This document shows, piece by piece, positions 10,468 through 20,219 of a stretch of DNA of 64,000 bases (its first letter is position 1; each line of letters begins with the position of its first letter). Below the pieces are notes generated by a model. It had not been told where the DNA came from. It was given only the letters and a program-made list of their open reading frames with translations, and made no database searches. Source of the DNA: Thermoguttaceae bacterium (GTDB taxonomy: Bacteria > Planctomycetota > Planctomycetia > Pirellulales > Thermoguttaceae); assembly GCA_017405595.1 (NCBI GenBank), contig JAFRAC010000003.1, forward strand, positions 20,617-84,616. Direction: 5' to 3'. The translations under genes and the position numbers were made by a program.

Positions 10468-10674
10468 AAAAAAAACCTGAGAGGAAAAGCATGCCCAACA
10501 AACAATTTTGGGAGCCCGCAAGGCAAAGGGGGCGCGTGCAGCATCGAAATGTGATCGCCAAGGGCCGAAGCGAATTGACGCTATACAAAACTTTTGCTGT
10601 TTAACCCAGCACCCATCGGGCACATGTAACGACTCCCCCGGATGTGATCCGCAGGCATGCTTCCCTCTCGAGGT
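10468..10674 (-). ncRNA. Candidate 6S-like structured small RNA with strong promoter and terminator
   Basis: Read on the minus strand. A near-consensus promoter (see 10681-10709) predicts a start at about 10674. The 5' end (10673-10654) pairs almost completely with 10496-10476, a long closing stem with one-base bulges and a GU pair; an 8-T run (10475-10468) follows immediately, as in an intrinsic terminator. Inside, nested short helices can be drawn in rod order: GGGGG with CCCCC, GGGTGC with GCAC, CAGC with GCTG, and an apical CGTCAA/TTGGCG hairpin, leaving internal bubbles. A long closing stem, central bubble, apical hairpin and about 200 nt length are the hallmarks of 6S RNA, which binds RNA polymerase. 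An alternative CAGCACC/GGTGCTG pairing (10672-10678 with 10607-10613) is also possible. It has no SRP, tmRNA or RNase P signatures. Identity as 6S is inference. Confidence 0.55.
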
Positions 10675-10680
10675 GCTGTC

Positions 10681-10740
10681 ATTTTACCATAAGTTTTTGG
10701 GGCTGACAACAATTTCACCCCCTCAAAAAAAATTTTTTTT
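10681..10740 (-). promoter_or_regulatory. Strong leftward promoter with A/T-rich upstream tract
   Basis: On the minus strand: -35 TTGTCA at 10709-10704, 17-nt spacer, -10 TAAAAT at 10686-10681. An A8T8 run (10725-10740) lies at roughly -51 to -66, where UP elements of stable-RNA promoters sit. It would drive the candidate small RNA; read-through to the HAD gene (start 10386) would have a leader of nearly 290 nt. Confidence 0.7.
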
Positions 10741-11029
10741 GGAAAAAAAGGAATTTTTTCATTCTGATCCGGCGGCAGGGGGGGTGCCGCTCTTCCGGGC
10801 TGCCCTCTGCCGGAGATCGCTTCCACCGCTCCGAAGGGGGAGGGATTATAACGAACCGGCGCGGAAAAACTTGAGGAAAAACCGCTTTTCCCCCCGATTT
10901 TTCGGAAATTTCTTCGTAAAAAGAGTGATTAAACCGGCGAGAGCGGCTCTCTAAGGCCCATAATCGTTAAAGTTTACCGAGTTTAACATAAAAATTCGCA
11001 AAAAAGAGGGCGAGCGAGGGGTATTTTTT
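10741..11029. other. A/T-rich intergenic stretch
   Basis: Between the leftward small-RNA promoter and the rightward YTV promoter. It is richer in A/T tracts than its surroundings. No gene, repeat or RNA was recognised in it. Confidence 0.5.
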
Positions 11030-11058
11030 TTGACTATGCCGATTGTAGCGATTATTTT
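11030..11058 (+). promoter_or_regulatory. Promoter of the YTV protein gene
   Basis: TTGACT at 11030-11035 and TATTTT at 11053-11058 with a 17-nt spacer. The leader to the start at 11152 is about 85-90 nt. Confidence 0.6.
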
Positions 11059-11151
11059 AGTAGTAGGGGATTTATTGAAAATTCCGGATAAATAGGTAAA
11101 ATGGGTAATGTTTACAGTCGTTTCTCTACGCTTCATAAGGAGTTCAAGTCA

Positions 11152-13212
11152 ATGAGATTCATTACCAAATCGAACTGGATCATCATCTTCGTCGTCCTGG
11201 CGGCGGCCGCGCTGGCTGTCGGAACGGCGTCGAGCGTCTCGTCCTGCTGCGGACGCCCCGATCCGGCCCCGGTCATTGAACCGTTTACTTACGCGGCTCC
11301 CGCGCCGGTGACATACGCCGCCGCGCCGCAGCCGTACGTCTTTTCGGCGCCGGCTCCCGCTGTCGTCTGCAACAGCTGCGCCGTGCCGCAGCCGGTTGTC
11401 GTTTCGGCTCCGGTTACCGTTGCCGCCCGTCCGGTCGTGAACACCTACACGGCGCAGCGCCCCGCCTATCGGCTCGTTCAGGAGACCGAAATGCGCGAGG
11501 AGGAAGTGACCACCTACGAAACGGTTTGGGACGAGGAAACCCGTTACCGAACCCGTACCGTCTGCAAGCGCGTTCCCGAAACAACGGTCCGCCGCGAAAC
11601 GGTGCGTGTCTCGAAACCGGTCTGGGAAACGATCGAGAAAGAGACCAGCTACGACGTTGTCCGCTACGTGAGCGAAACCACGGAACGCGAAGAGGTCAAG
11701 ACGGTCTGCCGCCCGGTCACCGAATACCAGGAAAAAGAGATCGTCGAAACGGTCAACCGTCCGGTGCAGGAGACGATCATGGAGCGGCGCAGCCATCAGG
11801 TGAACCGTCCTGTGACCACCTGCGAGACCCGCACACGTGAAGTCGGCGAGTACGAAACGCAATACGTCGAAAAGCCGGGCCGTGAATACACGCGCCTTGC
11901 CTGGCAGCGGGGCGGCGAGTACTACGACCCGGTTACCGGCAGGACGCGCAACCGTCTTCCCGGCCTTTACTGGACCGATATGAGCACCGCGCCCGAATAC
12001 AAGGCCGAACGTGTCTATAAGCCGCGCCTCGTGACCGAAACGGTTCCGGTCACCCGGATGGTTGCCGAGACGGTGGTCGAAGAGGTTCCCGTGACGGTCA
12101 ACAAGATCGTGCAGGAACAGGTCGTCCGCACCGAACAGGTTCCGGTGACCCGGATGGTCGAAGAGAAAGTCGTCAACAAGGTTCCGGTCACGACCTATAA
12201 GCCGGTTACCGAAAAGGTGGTTCAGAAGACGCCGGTACGCGTCTGCCGCATGGAAACGGTCGACGAAGTCCGCGAAACCCCGGTGACGACCTATAAGATG
12301 GTGACCGAAACGATTCAGGAACCGTACACCGTGAAGGTGGCGCGCCAGGTGCCGAAAACCGTGAAGGTTCAGCGCCCGGTAACGGTCTGCCGCCGTGTTC
12401 CGATCGACGCCTGCGCTCCGGTTGCGGCGAACGCGCCCGCCGAGACGGGTCCGGCTCCGACTTCCGCGGCCGGCCCGAAACCCGCCGACGCCGTCCCGGG
12501 CAGCGGCCCCGATCTCCAGCCGACGGCCACGCCCGAGATTCTTCCGGGGGCTCCCGCCGATACGGTTCCGCAGTTCAATTCCGACGGCGCGGCGAATCCT
12601 CTTCCGCAGCCGCAGTCCTCGACCTCGAACTATCCGGCGTCCGACGAAGGCGTTATCAGCACCGATCCGGCACCGACCGAGTATCCGGCGGTTCCGACCG
12701 AAGCCCCCGCCCAGCAGGCGGCGGCCGACGCCCAGCCGACAATCGCGCTGCCGAGCGCGGCCGACCAGGCCCCTCCGCTGACCGAAGCCGACCAGGTTCC
12801 GACGCTCAGCAGCAATCCTGACCCGCAGACCGCTCCGGCGACGGTGCCCGACGATACGCCCGCCGAGACGAAGACCGAAAAGCCCGCCGGCGAAGCTCCG
12901 GCAGCGGTTCTGCCCGGAATCAAACGGGCGGAGCCCGCCCCCGCGCTCGGCGCCCGTATCGGGTCTCCGTCCGAAATCGTTCTCGTTTCGGCAAAGAAGC
13001 CGGAACAGGAACCCGCCATCGAAGCGGTTACCGCCGCTCTGAGCAAGGAATCGGATCCCGCGCCGGCGGCGCCCGCAGCGGCGGCGCCCGCGGTGACCGG
13101 CGGGAAGGAGGTCTCCAACGGCGAATGGTTCCATTTTGTGAGCCAGCAGGAGAGCCGTTCGGTCTCTCTGGGACGTCTGGCTCTGGACGCTCCGACGAAC
13201 ATCCCCCGCTAA
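11152..13212 (+). CDS. YTV-type planctomycete cell-envelope protein
   Basis: 686 residues. Signal peptide in the first about 28 residues. Then an Ala/Pro-rich linker, followed by a segment (about residues 100-420) made of repeated Tyr/Thr/Val/Arg/Glu blocks such as TYETVWDEETRYRTRTVCK and VPVTRMVAETVVEEVPV. These match the YTV repeats of large planctomycete wall proteins. A conserved-looking insert EYYDPVTGRTRNRLPGLYW lies at about 260-280. The remaining about 260 residues are Pro/Ala/Thr/Asp-rich low complexity with a short folded-looking end. Likely an exported structural wall protein held by many weak or disulfide contacts (inference). Start ATG 11152 has AAGGAG at 11138-11143; the upstream in-frame ATG at 11101 would destroy the signal peptide. 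Confidence 0.85.
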   Translation: MRFITKSNWIIIFVVLAAAALAVGTASSVSSCCGRPDPAPVIEPFTYAAPAPVTYAAAPQPYVFSAPAPAVVCNSCAVPQPVVVSAPVTVAARPVVNTYTAQRPAYRLVQETEMREEEVTTYETVWDEETRYRTRTVCKRVPETTVRRETVRVSKPVWETIEKETSYDVVRYVSETTEREEVKTVCRPVTEYQEKEIVETVNRPVQETIMERRSHQVNRPVTTCETRTREVGEYETQYVEKPGREYTRLAWQRGGEYYDPVTGRTRNRLPGLYWTDMSTAPEYKAERVYKPRLVTETVPVTRMVAETVVEEVPVTVNKIVQEQVVRTEQVPVTRMVEEKVVNKVPVTTYKPVTEKVVQKTPVRVCRMETVDEVRETPVTTYKMVTETIQEPYTVKVARQVPKTVKVQRPVTVCRRVPIDACAPVAANAPAETGPAPTSAAGPKPADAVPGSGPDLQPTATPEILPGAPADTVPQFNSDGAANPLPQPQSSTSNYPASDEGVISTDPAPTEYPAVPTEAPAQQAAADAQPTIALPSAADQAPPLTEADQVPTLSSNPDPQTAPATVPDDTPAETKTEKPAGEAPAAVLPGIKRAEPAPALGARIGSPSEIVLVSAKKPEQEPAIEAVTAALSKESDPAPAAPAAAAPAVTGGKEVSNGEWFHFVSQQESRSVSLGRLALDAPTNIPR

Positions 13213-13244
13213 CCGCCGGCGCGGAAAGGGGAAGGTTTCCGCGT

Positions 13245-13273
13245 CTTTCAAAAAAATGATTCTTTGGTATAAT
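13245..13273 (+). promoter_or_regulatory. Candidate promoter of the ketoacyl-synthase-like gene
   Basis: TATAAT at 13268-13273 with CTTTCA at 13245-13250, spacer 17 nt. Start codon at 13333, so the leader is about 53 nt. Confidence 0.5.
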
Positions 13274-13332
13274 CGACCAGGTTGAATTGTTGTTTTTGAG
13301 AACACCAGTAAAACGGAATTGAAGAGCATTTT

Positions 13333-14697
13333 ATGAGTTCCGACCCTGCCGCCGCAAGGCGCATCGTTGTTACCGGAATGGGAGTGGTCAGCCCTCTGGG
13401 GCTGACCCTCGATGCCTTTTGGAACGCTTGTGTTAATCGTGTCAGCGGCGTGCGTCCCTATGAAGTCGGCGGTTCCGAGCCGATCCCGATCAGCTGCGCG
13501 GCTCCGGTCGATCTTTTTACCGGCGATATTGCCGATTTCGGCGAGCTGGAAGGAACGCTGAAAAAGGATATCCGCAAATCGCTTAAGCTGATGTCCCGCG
13601 AAATCCAGATGGGGGTCGCTTCGGCGCAGCGCGCCCTGGCCGATGCGCTTGTCCATCCGGGCGATCTCGATCCGGCGCGTACCGGTGTCTCGTACGGTTC
13701 CGATTACATCATTACCACGATCGCCGAAATTTCCGAAGGGGTACGGTCCTGCCTGACCGAGTCCGGGTTCGATGCCTCGCTCTGGCCCAGCCGGGGGATG
13801 ACGAAGATGACCCCGCTCTGGCAGCTGAAATTCCTGACGAATATGATTACCAGCCACCTTTCGATCCTGAACCAGTTTCGGGGGCCCGGCTGCAATGTGA
13901 CGAACCGCGAATCGTCGATCTGCGCGCTGATCGGCGAAGCGGTCGAAATCATCCGGCGCGGCCGGACCGACGTGATGGTGGTCGGCGCCACCGGCAGCCG
14001 TTTGCATCCGCTCCGGATCGTCTCGGCGCTTCGGAACGAGTCGGCCGTTTCCGGTTCCGATCTTCCCCCCGAAGAGCAGAGCCGCCCCTACGACCCGCGC
14101 CGCTGCGGCGCCGTTTTGGGGGAAGGCGCCGCCGCCCTTGTGATCGAAGATCTCGACCATGCGCTTAAGCGGGGCGCGCCCGTCTACGCCGAAATCCTCG
14201 GCGGGGCGAACAGCGCGGTTCTGACCCCGAAACCGGATCCGGCAACCGGCCGTTATTTCGAGTTCGAGTCGTTCGAAAATCTCGAAGAGTCGATGCGCCT
14301 TTCGCTCGAACAGCTTCAAAAGAAGGTCGGCCTGCCGCTCGAAAAGGTCGGGCATATCAACGCTCAGGGGGCGTCGACGAAAATTTCCGATGCCGCCGAG
14401 TCGGCCGCGATCCGACGTGTGTTCGGTTCCGCCGCCGATACGGTTCCGGTAACCACCATTAAAGGGCATACCGGCAACTCCGGCGCCGGCGGCGATGCCG
14501 CCGACCTGATCGCGTCGATTCTCGCGCTCAAAAACGGGGAACTCTTCCCCATCCTCAATAACACCGACGACGATCCCGCCTGCCCGATTCTTCCGGTTCG
14601 GACAAGCGGCATTCCCGCCGGCGATTCTTTCATTAAAACCGGAATCCATCCCTTCGGTCAAACGTCGGCGCTTTGGGTTTCCCGTTGGAAGTCTTAA
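13333..14697 (+). CDS. Beta-ketoacyl-ACP synthase-like protein lacking catalytic Cys and first His
   Basis: 454 residues with the complete thiolase-fold outline of FabF: IVVTGMGVVSPLG at the start, RPYDPRRCGAVLGEGAAALV, and KGHTGNSGAGGDAADL at the end. Condensing enzymes need Cys-His-His. Here the nucleophile region (GPGCNVTNRESSICALIGEA) has Glu193 where FabF has Cys, and NAQGAST has Gln345 where FabF has the first His. Lys377 and His379 remain. It therefore cannot condense by the standard mechanism. Related natural cases are chain-length factors and KSQ decarboxylases, where the Cys is replaced by Gln or Glu. Function is unknown; it may be a partner subunit or a repurposed binding protein. 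No acyl carrier protein or active KAS is adjacent in the window. Confidence 0.85.
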   Translation: MSSDPAAARRIVVTGMGVVSPLGLTLDAFWNACVNRVSGVRPYEVGGSEPIPISCAAPVDLFTGDIADFGELEGTLKKDIRKSLKLMSREIQMGVASAQRALADALVHPGDLDPARTGVSYGSDYIITTIAEISEGVRSCLTESGFDASLWPSRGMTKMTPLWQLKFLTNMITSHLSILNQFRGPGCNVTNRESSICALIGEAVEIIRRGRTDVMVVGATGSRLHPLRIVSALRNESAVSGSDLPPEEQSRPYDPRRCGAVLGEGAAALVIEDLDHALKRGAPVYAEILGGANSAVLTPKPDPATGRYFEFESFENLEESMRLSLEQLQKKVGLPLEKVGHINAQGASTKISDAAESAAIRRVFGSAADTVPVTTIKGHTGNSGAGGDAADLIASILALKNGELFPILNNTDDDPACPILPVRTSGIPAGDSFIKTGIHPFGQTSALWVSRWKS

Positions 14698-14707
14698 ACG
14701 CTCTCCC

Positions 14708-14735
14708 TTGACCTTCTGTAAAAAACGATTAAATT
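14708..14735 (+). promoter_or_regulatory. Candidate tRNA-His promoter
   Basis: TTGACC at 14708-14713 and TAAATT at 14730-14735, spacer 16 nt, ending 25 nt before the tRNA. Confidence 0.5.
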
Positions 14736-14759
14736 GAGAGGAAATCTTTCTCGGAATAC

Positions 14760-14833
14760 GGTGGTCGTAGCTCAGTTGGGAGAGCATCGGATTGTGGCTC
14801 CGAAGGTCGTGGGTTCGAGCCCCATCGACCACC
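14760..14833 (+). tRNA. tRNA-His (anticodon GTG)
   Basis: Acceptor stem GTGGTCG (14761-14767) pairs with CGACCAC (14826-14832). D arm GCTC..GAGC, anticodon arm CGGAT-TGTGGCT-CCG with anticodon GTG, and T arm GTGGGTTCGAGCCCCAT are intact. A G at 14760 and C at 14833 can form the G-1:C73 pair that histidyl-tRNA synthetase requires. CCA is not encoded (CTT follows). It stands between the ketoacyl-synthase-like gene and glgA, in the same direction. Confidence 0.97.
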
Positions 14834-14883
14834 TTTCCTTCTCTTTTAAGCGTTTTTGAGCCCAAGTTCTCAGGGGGTTCCCA

Positions 14884-16425
<1,542 letters not shown>

Positions 16426-16453
16426 AGCGCCGTTGGTTCCCGAACCGATACCG

Positions 16454-16484
16454 CCGCCCTTTTCCCCGCCGCGGAAAAGGGCGG
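16454..16484 (+). terminator. Intrinsic terminator of glgA
   Basis: A 12-bp perfect stem CCGCCCTTTTCC/GGAAAAGGGCGG around a 7-nt loop, followed at once by TTTTCCTATATTTTTC. Confidence 0.85.
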
Positions 16485-16565
16485 TTTTCCTATATTTTTC
16501 CGCCGCCGTAAATAAAGAGCCCTTTACCCCATCACCGTTCCGGATTTCTTTACAGAGACTCCCCG

Positions 16566-17210
16566 ATGCAAAATAAGCTTTCGATCCGGTTTTTTGACGG
16601 CAGGGAAAAACGCGTCTTGGGAACAGAGCAAAGAGCCGCCGATCATTCACTCGACGGCCGAAGCCGCGCTCAGGCTTACACCCTCTTTGAATGCGGGCTT
16701 CTTGAAAGAACGGCCCCCGGTACGGTCGAATCGTTACGACAGATTCATGCTTATCTGTTCGGCGGACTGTACGATTTTGCCGGCCGGTTGCGGACAGTTG
16801 ATATCGCGAAAGGGAACTTTCATTTCGCCCCGGCGTTCTTTCTCGAAAGTACTCTCGCCCGAATCGAACAGATGCCGCAGAATACGTTCGATGAGATTAC
16901 GGATAAGTACGTCGAAATGAACATCGCGCACCCTTTTCGGGAAGGGAACGGCCGTTCAACCCGTATTTGGCTCGATCTGATTTTCAAGAAAAGCCTGAAA
17001 AAATGTGTTGACTGGAGCCGGATCGGAAAGACCGAATACCTTCTTGCCATGACCGCCAGTCCCGCCGACAGCGCGCCGATCCGCGCGCTGCTGCGCGGCG
17101 CGCTGACCGATAAAATCGACGACCGTGAAATGTTCATTAAGGGGATCGACTACTCCTACTACTACGAAAGCGGCGATCCGGCGCTCGTGCCGGAAGGGGC
17201 GAAACCTTAG
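16566..17210 (+). CDS. Class III Fic protein (protein AMPylase, auto-inhibited)
   Basis: 214 residues. The Fic core motif HPFREGNGR lies at residues 122-130; the sequence around it (for example IAHPFREGNGRSTRIWLDL) resembles short Neisseria/Helicobacter-type Fic proteins. The class III inhibitory helix is at the C-terminus, SYYYES at 197-202, with the inhibitory Glu201 present but Ser rather than Gly/Asn after it (motif S/T-x3-E-G/N). Fic domains transfer AMP to a hydroxyl of a target protein; class III enzymes are kept inactive by their own helix and so need no separate antitoxin. Targets are unknown. The 3' neighbour is the SUMF1-like gene, 16 nt away, possibly the same transcript. Confidence 0.9.
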   Translation: MQNKLSIRFFDGREKRVLGTEQRAADHSLDGRSRAQAYTLFECGLLERTAPGTVESLRQIHAYLFGGLYDFAGRLRTVDIAKGNFHFAPAFFLESTLARIEQMPQNTFDEITDKYVEMNIAHPFREGNGRSTRIWLDLIFKKSLKKCVDWSRIGKTEYLLAMTASPADSAPIRALLRGALTDKIDDREMFIKGIDYSYYYESGDPALVPEGAKP

Positions 17211-17226
17211 CCGGAGGATTTAAACA

Positions 17227-18147
17227 ATGAAGAGATTCCTGCCGCTGTTCACCGCGTTTTTCGCGTTCTTCTTTTTAGGAGCCGCCTTTGCCGGCAGCCG
17301 GGCCGGCCGCGCGCGGTTCGGCGAAGGTTCCGCGGCGGGGGAAGCCAGGACGCTGACCGTCGGCGGTATCGGCTACACATTCCGCTGGTGTCCGCCCGGC
17401 GGGTTTCTGATGGGGAGTCCGGAAACCGAGGATGGACGCGATCCCGATGAGACCCTGCATGAAGTTCAAATCACACGCGGTTTTTGGCTTCTCGAATCGG
17501 AAGTCACGCAGCAGATGTGGGAAAGCGTGATGGGGACAACGATTGAAGATCGGCACGATCAGGCCTGCGGGGGATTCTTTGTCGGCATGGGCGACCAGTT
17601 CCCGGTCTACTATGTCAACTGGGACGATGCCAATCGTTTTTGCGGCCGGTTGAGCGAGGAATCCGGCGAAACGATTCTTCTTCCGACCGAAGAAGAGTGG
17701 GAATACGCTTGCCGGGCGGGAACCGGCACGGCTCTCTATTCGGGAAACATGAAAATTTCGGAACTCTGCAACGCCCCCGCACTTGACCCGATTGCGTGGT
17801 ACGGGGGGAATTCGAGCGCCGGTTATACCGGGGGGGATCGCGACGAAGGGTACGAAACCCGTTTCTGGACAGCCCGGCAGTATTGGGGGAAGGACGCCGG
17901 AACGCATCGTGTGAAAGGGAAGAAACCGAACGCGTGGGGCCTTTACGATATGATTGGGAACGTGTGGGAATGGTGTTCCGACCGGTATGATGAAGACGGT
18001 TCCGCCGGTTCGCGCCGTATTTACCGGGGAGGAAGCTGGATCAGCCCCGCCCGGCACTGCCGCTCGGCGGCACGGGGGAGGAACAACCCGAACCACCGCA
18101 GCATCTACATCGGCTTTCGAATCATGCTGGTGCCCGCCGGGGAATAA
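17227..18147 (+). CDS. Exported SUMF1/FGE-family protein
   Basis: 306 residues with a signal peptide (MKRFLPLFTAFFAFFFLGAA, about 20 residues). Family signature segments: WCPPGGFLMGSPETEDGRDP, TRGFWLLESEVTQQMW, PVYYVNWDDANRFC, LPTEEEWEYACRAGT, GLYDMIGNVWEWCSD, and YRGGSWISPARHCRSAARG. These are the formylglycine-generating-enzyme/C-type-lectin-like fold used in planctomycetes for many roles; the two catalytic cysteines of true FGE cannot be assigned by eye. No sulfatase is near. It starts right after fic with a good SD (GGAGGA at 17213-17218). Confidence 0.8.
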   Translation: MKRFLPLFTAFFAFFFLGAAFAGSRAGRARFGEGSAAGEARTLTVGGIGYTFRWCPPGGFLMGSPETEDGRDPDETLHEVQITRGFWLLESEVTQQMWESVMGTTIEDRHDQACGGFFVGMGDQFPVYYVNWDDANRFCGRLSEESGETILLPTEEEWEYACRAGTGTALYSGNMKISELCNAPALDPIAWYGGNSSAGYTGGDRDEGYETRFWTARQYWGKDAGTHRVKGKKPNAWGLYDMIGNVWEWCSDRYDEDGSAGSRRIYRGGSWISPARHCRSAARGRNNPNHRSIYIGFRIMLVPAGE

Positions 18148-18290
18148 CGGTTCCCGGGGGGCAGGTTCCGCAGAGCCGCTCTTTTTCAAAAATCGCCTTT
18201 GTGTTACTTTACCGGTGCCGCGCCGAAATTTGCCCGCCGGTTTTGGTGCGGGACCGGTTTTCCTCATGTTTTCATCTTGCCAACGCCGTC

Positions 18291-18319
18291 TTGCGCAGGC
18301 GTTCTGCGGCGGTTAAAAT
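18291..18319 (+). promoter_or_regulatory. Candidate promoter of the DUF4838 gene
   Basis: TTGCGC at 18291-18296 and TAAAAT at 18314-18319, spacer 17 nt. The -10 and following bases (TTAAAATGGGGTGTT) recur identically at 41172-41186. Confidence 0.55.
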
Positions 18320-18402
18320 GGGGTGTTTGCCGGTGAGGTTTTGGGGCTTCGCGGCATGATTCGTTTTTTGTCTTTCCCCGTTTCATAAAGGAAAATCATC
18401 CG

Positions 18403-20196
18403 ATGAAAAATTTCCTTCGGTTTGCCGCGCTGAGCGCCTGTTTCTTCTTCCTTGCGGTGTCGCTGTACGGGGCGTCCTGGCAGATTCTTCTGCCGGAACA
18501 CCCTTCGCTGACCGAAAGTACCGCGGCGGAAGAGCTGCAGCTCCATATCCAAAAGATGACGGGCACTGAAGTCCCGATTGTCTCGGAACCCCGGGATTTG
18601 CCCGCCGACCACATTCTTTCGGTCGGAGATACCCTTTTCGCGCGCCCCTGTGTCGAAAAGGAACATCCCGATCCGTTCAAGTTTGATGAAATCTTTATCC
18701 GCGCCGAAGGGACGAACCTGATCCTGACGGGTCATCAGCGCCGCGGCGCGCTCTACGCGGTGTACACATTTTTAGAGGATGTCTGCGGGTGCCGTTGGTA
18801 TACCGAAGAGGCAGCCGTTGTTCCCCAATGCGAAGAGCTTGTCTTTCCGCCGGATCTGGCGGTTTCGTACGCGCCTCAGATGATCTCGAGAGAGATGTAT
18901 CATCGCCTGGCGAATCCCTGCCTTTTTTCCGCGAGAAATAAGGGGAACGGCAGTATTGATGACGCGCACGGCGGGCGCCTTTCGATTCTCAATTTCGTCC
19001 ATTCTTTTTACAAATACCTCCCGCCGGAAAAATATTTCGATGCGCATCCGGAATGGTTCAGCGAGATCGACGGCGAGCGGACGTGTGATAACGCCCAGCT
19101 CTGTCTGACGAACGATGAAATGCGCGAGGAACTGACCCGGAACGTTCTTGAACAATTGCGCGCTCATCCCGAAACCATGATGGTCGATATCAGCCAAAAC
19201 GACTATTTTCGCTTTTGCACATGTCCGAAGTGCAAAGCCGTCGACGAGGAAGAGGAAAGCCACGCGGGAACGCTGATCCGTTTCCTGAACCGGGTGGCGG
19301 CTGATATCGAGAAGGAATTTCCCGACGTTTTGGTGGAAACTCTCGCGTATCAGTATACGCGCAAACCGCCGAAATTTGCCCGGCCCCGCCCGAACATTGT
19401 GATTCGCCTCTGTTCCATCGAGTGTGATTTCGGCCGTCCTCTCGACGATCCGAATGCGAACCCGTCGAGCCGGGATTTCATGAGTGATATTGAAGGGTGG
19501 TCGCAAATCGCGCCGCGCCTTTTGGTTTGGGATTATGTGACCAATTACGCGGATTATATCGGGCCGCATCCGAACTGGCAGGCGCTGGGCGAAAATATCC
19601 GCACGTTTACCGGGCATGGCGCGATCGGCCTTTTTGAAGAGGGGGAAGGGCAGGATTTCTGCGAAATGAAGAATTGGGTTCTTCAGAAACTGATGTGGAA
19701 TCCCGATCTTGATACCGAGACCCTCATGAACGATTTTGCCGAAGGGTATTACGGGAAGGAAACCGCGCCCTTCTTAATGGATTATTGGCGTCTTCTTCAT
19801 GCGCGGCTGCTGGAAAGCGGGATTAAGCTCGGCTGTTTCGGCGCTCTTTCCGAACAGTGGCTCGATCTTGCGACGCTGAACAAGGCGACCCTTCTGTGGC
19901 GGCAGGCCGAGGAAACGGTGAACCGTGTTTACGGAGCCGATTCGCCCCAGGCGGTGCGGCTCCGCAAGTCGCGGACGGCACTCGATTCGGTCTGGCTCAC
20001 CCGCTATTCCGAACTGAAAGAAACCGCTGAACGTGAAAATCTTCCTTTTGAAGGACCCGCCGATTTTGAAGAGGCGGCGCGCGATTTTGCGCAGATCTGT
20101 ATTGAATACAAGTATGACGGACCGAATATCAGCGTGGTGGGTGACGCCGGACGCGCGTGGTTCGAGAATCTCGCCAACGGACCTGAAACACCGTAG
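18403..20196 (+). CDS. DUF4838-domain secreted protein, likely carbohydrate-active
   Basis: 597 residues. Signal peptide MKNFLRFAALSACFFFLAVS (first about 22). The N-terminal about 130 residues have the non-catalytic lead domain seen in GH20/GH67-like enzymes (TAAEELQLHIQKMTG, GHQRRGALYAVYTFLEDVCG), followed by the DUF4838 core with MVDISQNDYFRFCTCPKCKA, YTRKPPKFARPRPNIVIRLC and NWVLQKLMWNPDLDTETLM. This core is a TIM-barrel-like module common in Planctomycetes and Bacteroidetes and is probably glycoside-active, but catalytic acids are not identified here. It is likely periplasmic. A strong terminator follows. Confidence 0.75.
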   Translation: MKNFLRFAALSACFFFLAVSLYGASWQILLPEHPSLTESTAAEELQLHIQKMTGTEVPIVSEPRDLPADHILSVGDTLFARPCVEKEHPDPFKFDEIFIRAEGTNLILTGHQRRGALYAVYTFLEDVCGCRWYTEEAAVVPQCEELVFPPDLAVSYAPQMISREMYHRLANPCLFSARNKGNGSIDDAHGGRLSILNFVHSFYKYLPPEKYFDAHPEWFSEIDGERTCDNAQLCLTNDEMREELTRNVLEQLRAHPETMMVDISQNDYFRFCTCPKCKAVDEEEESHAGTLIRFLNRVAADIEKEFPDVLVETLAYQYTRKPPKFARPRPNIVIRLCSIECDFGRPLDDPNANPSSRDFMSDIEGWSQIAPRLLVWDYVTNYADYIGPHPNWQALGENIRTFTGHGAIGLFEEGEGQDFCEMKNWVLQKLMWNPDLDTETLMNDFAEGYYGKETAPFLMDYWRLLHARLLESGIKLGCFGALSEQWLDLATLNKATLLWRQAEETVNRVYGADSPQAVRLRKSRTALDSVWLTRYSELKETAERENLPFEGPADFEEAARDFAQICIEYKYDGPNISVVGDAGRAWFENLANGPETP

Positions 20197-20219
20197 CGGA
20201 AATTTTTCTCTTGAACGGC

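Noticed and set aside
10468..10674. SRP RNA, tmRNA or RNase P RNA
   Set aside because: No GGAAG/AGCA SRP loop, no tmRNA acceptor start with tag frame, and no RNase P GAGGAAAGTCC core could be found.
11149..14865. Very long leftward open frame opposite the YTV and ketoacyl-synthase-like genes
   Set aside because: It spans two well-supported rightward genes and the tRNA-His, its sequence is Arg/His/Phe-rich noise typical of the antisense of GC-biased codons, and no motif was found.
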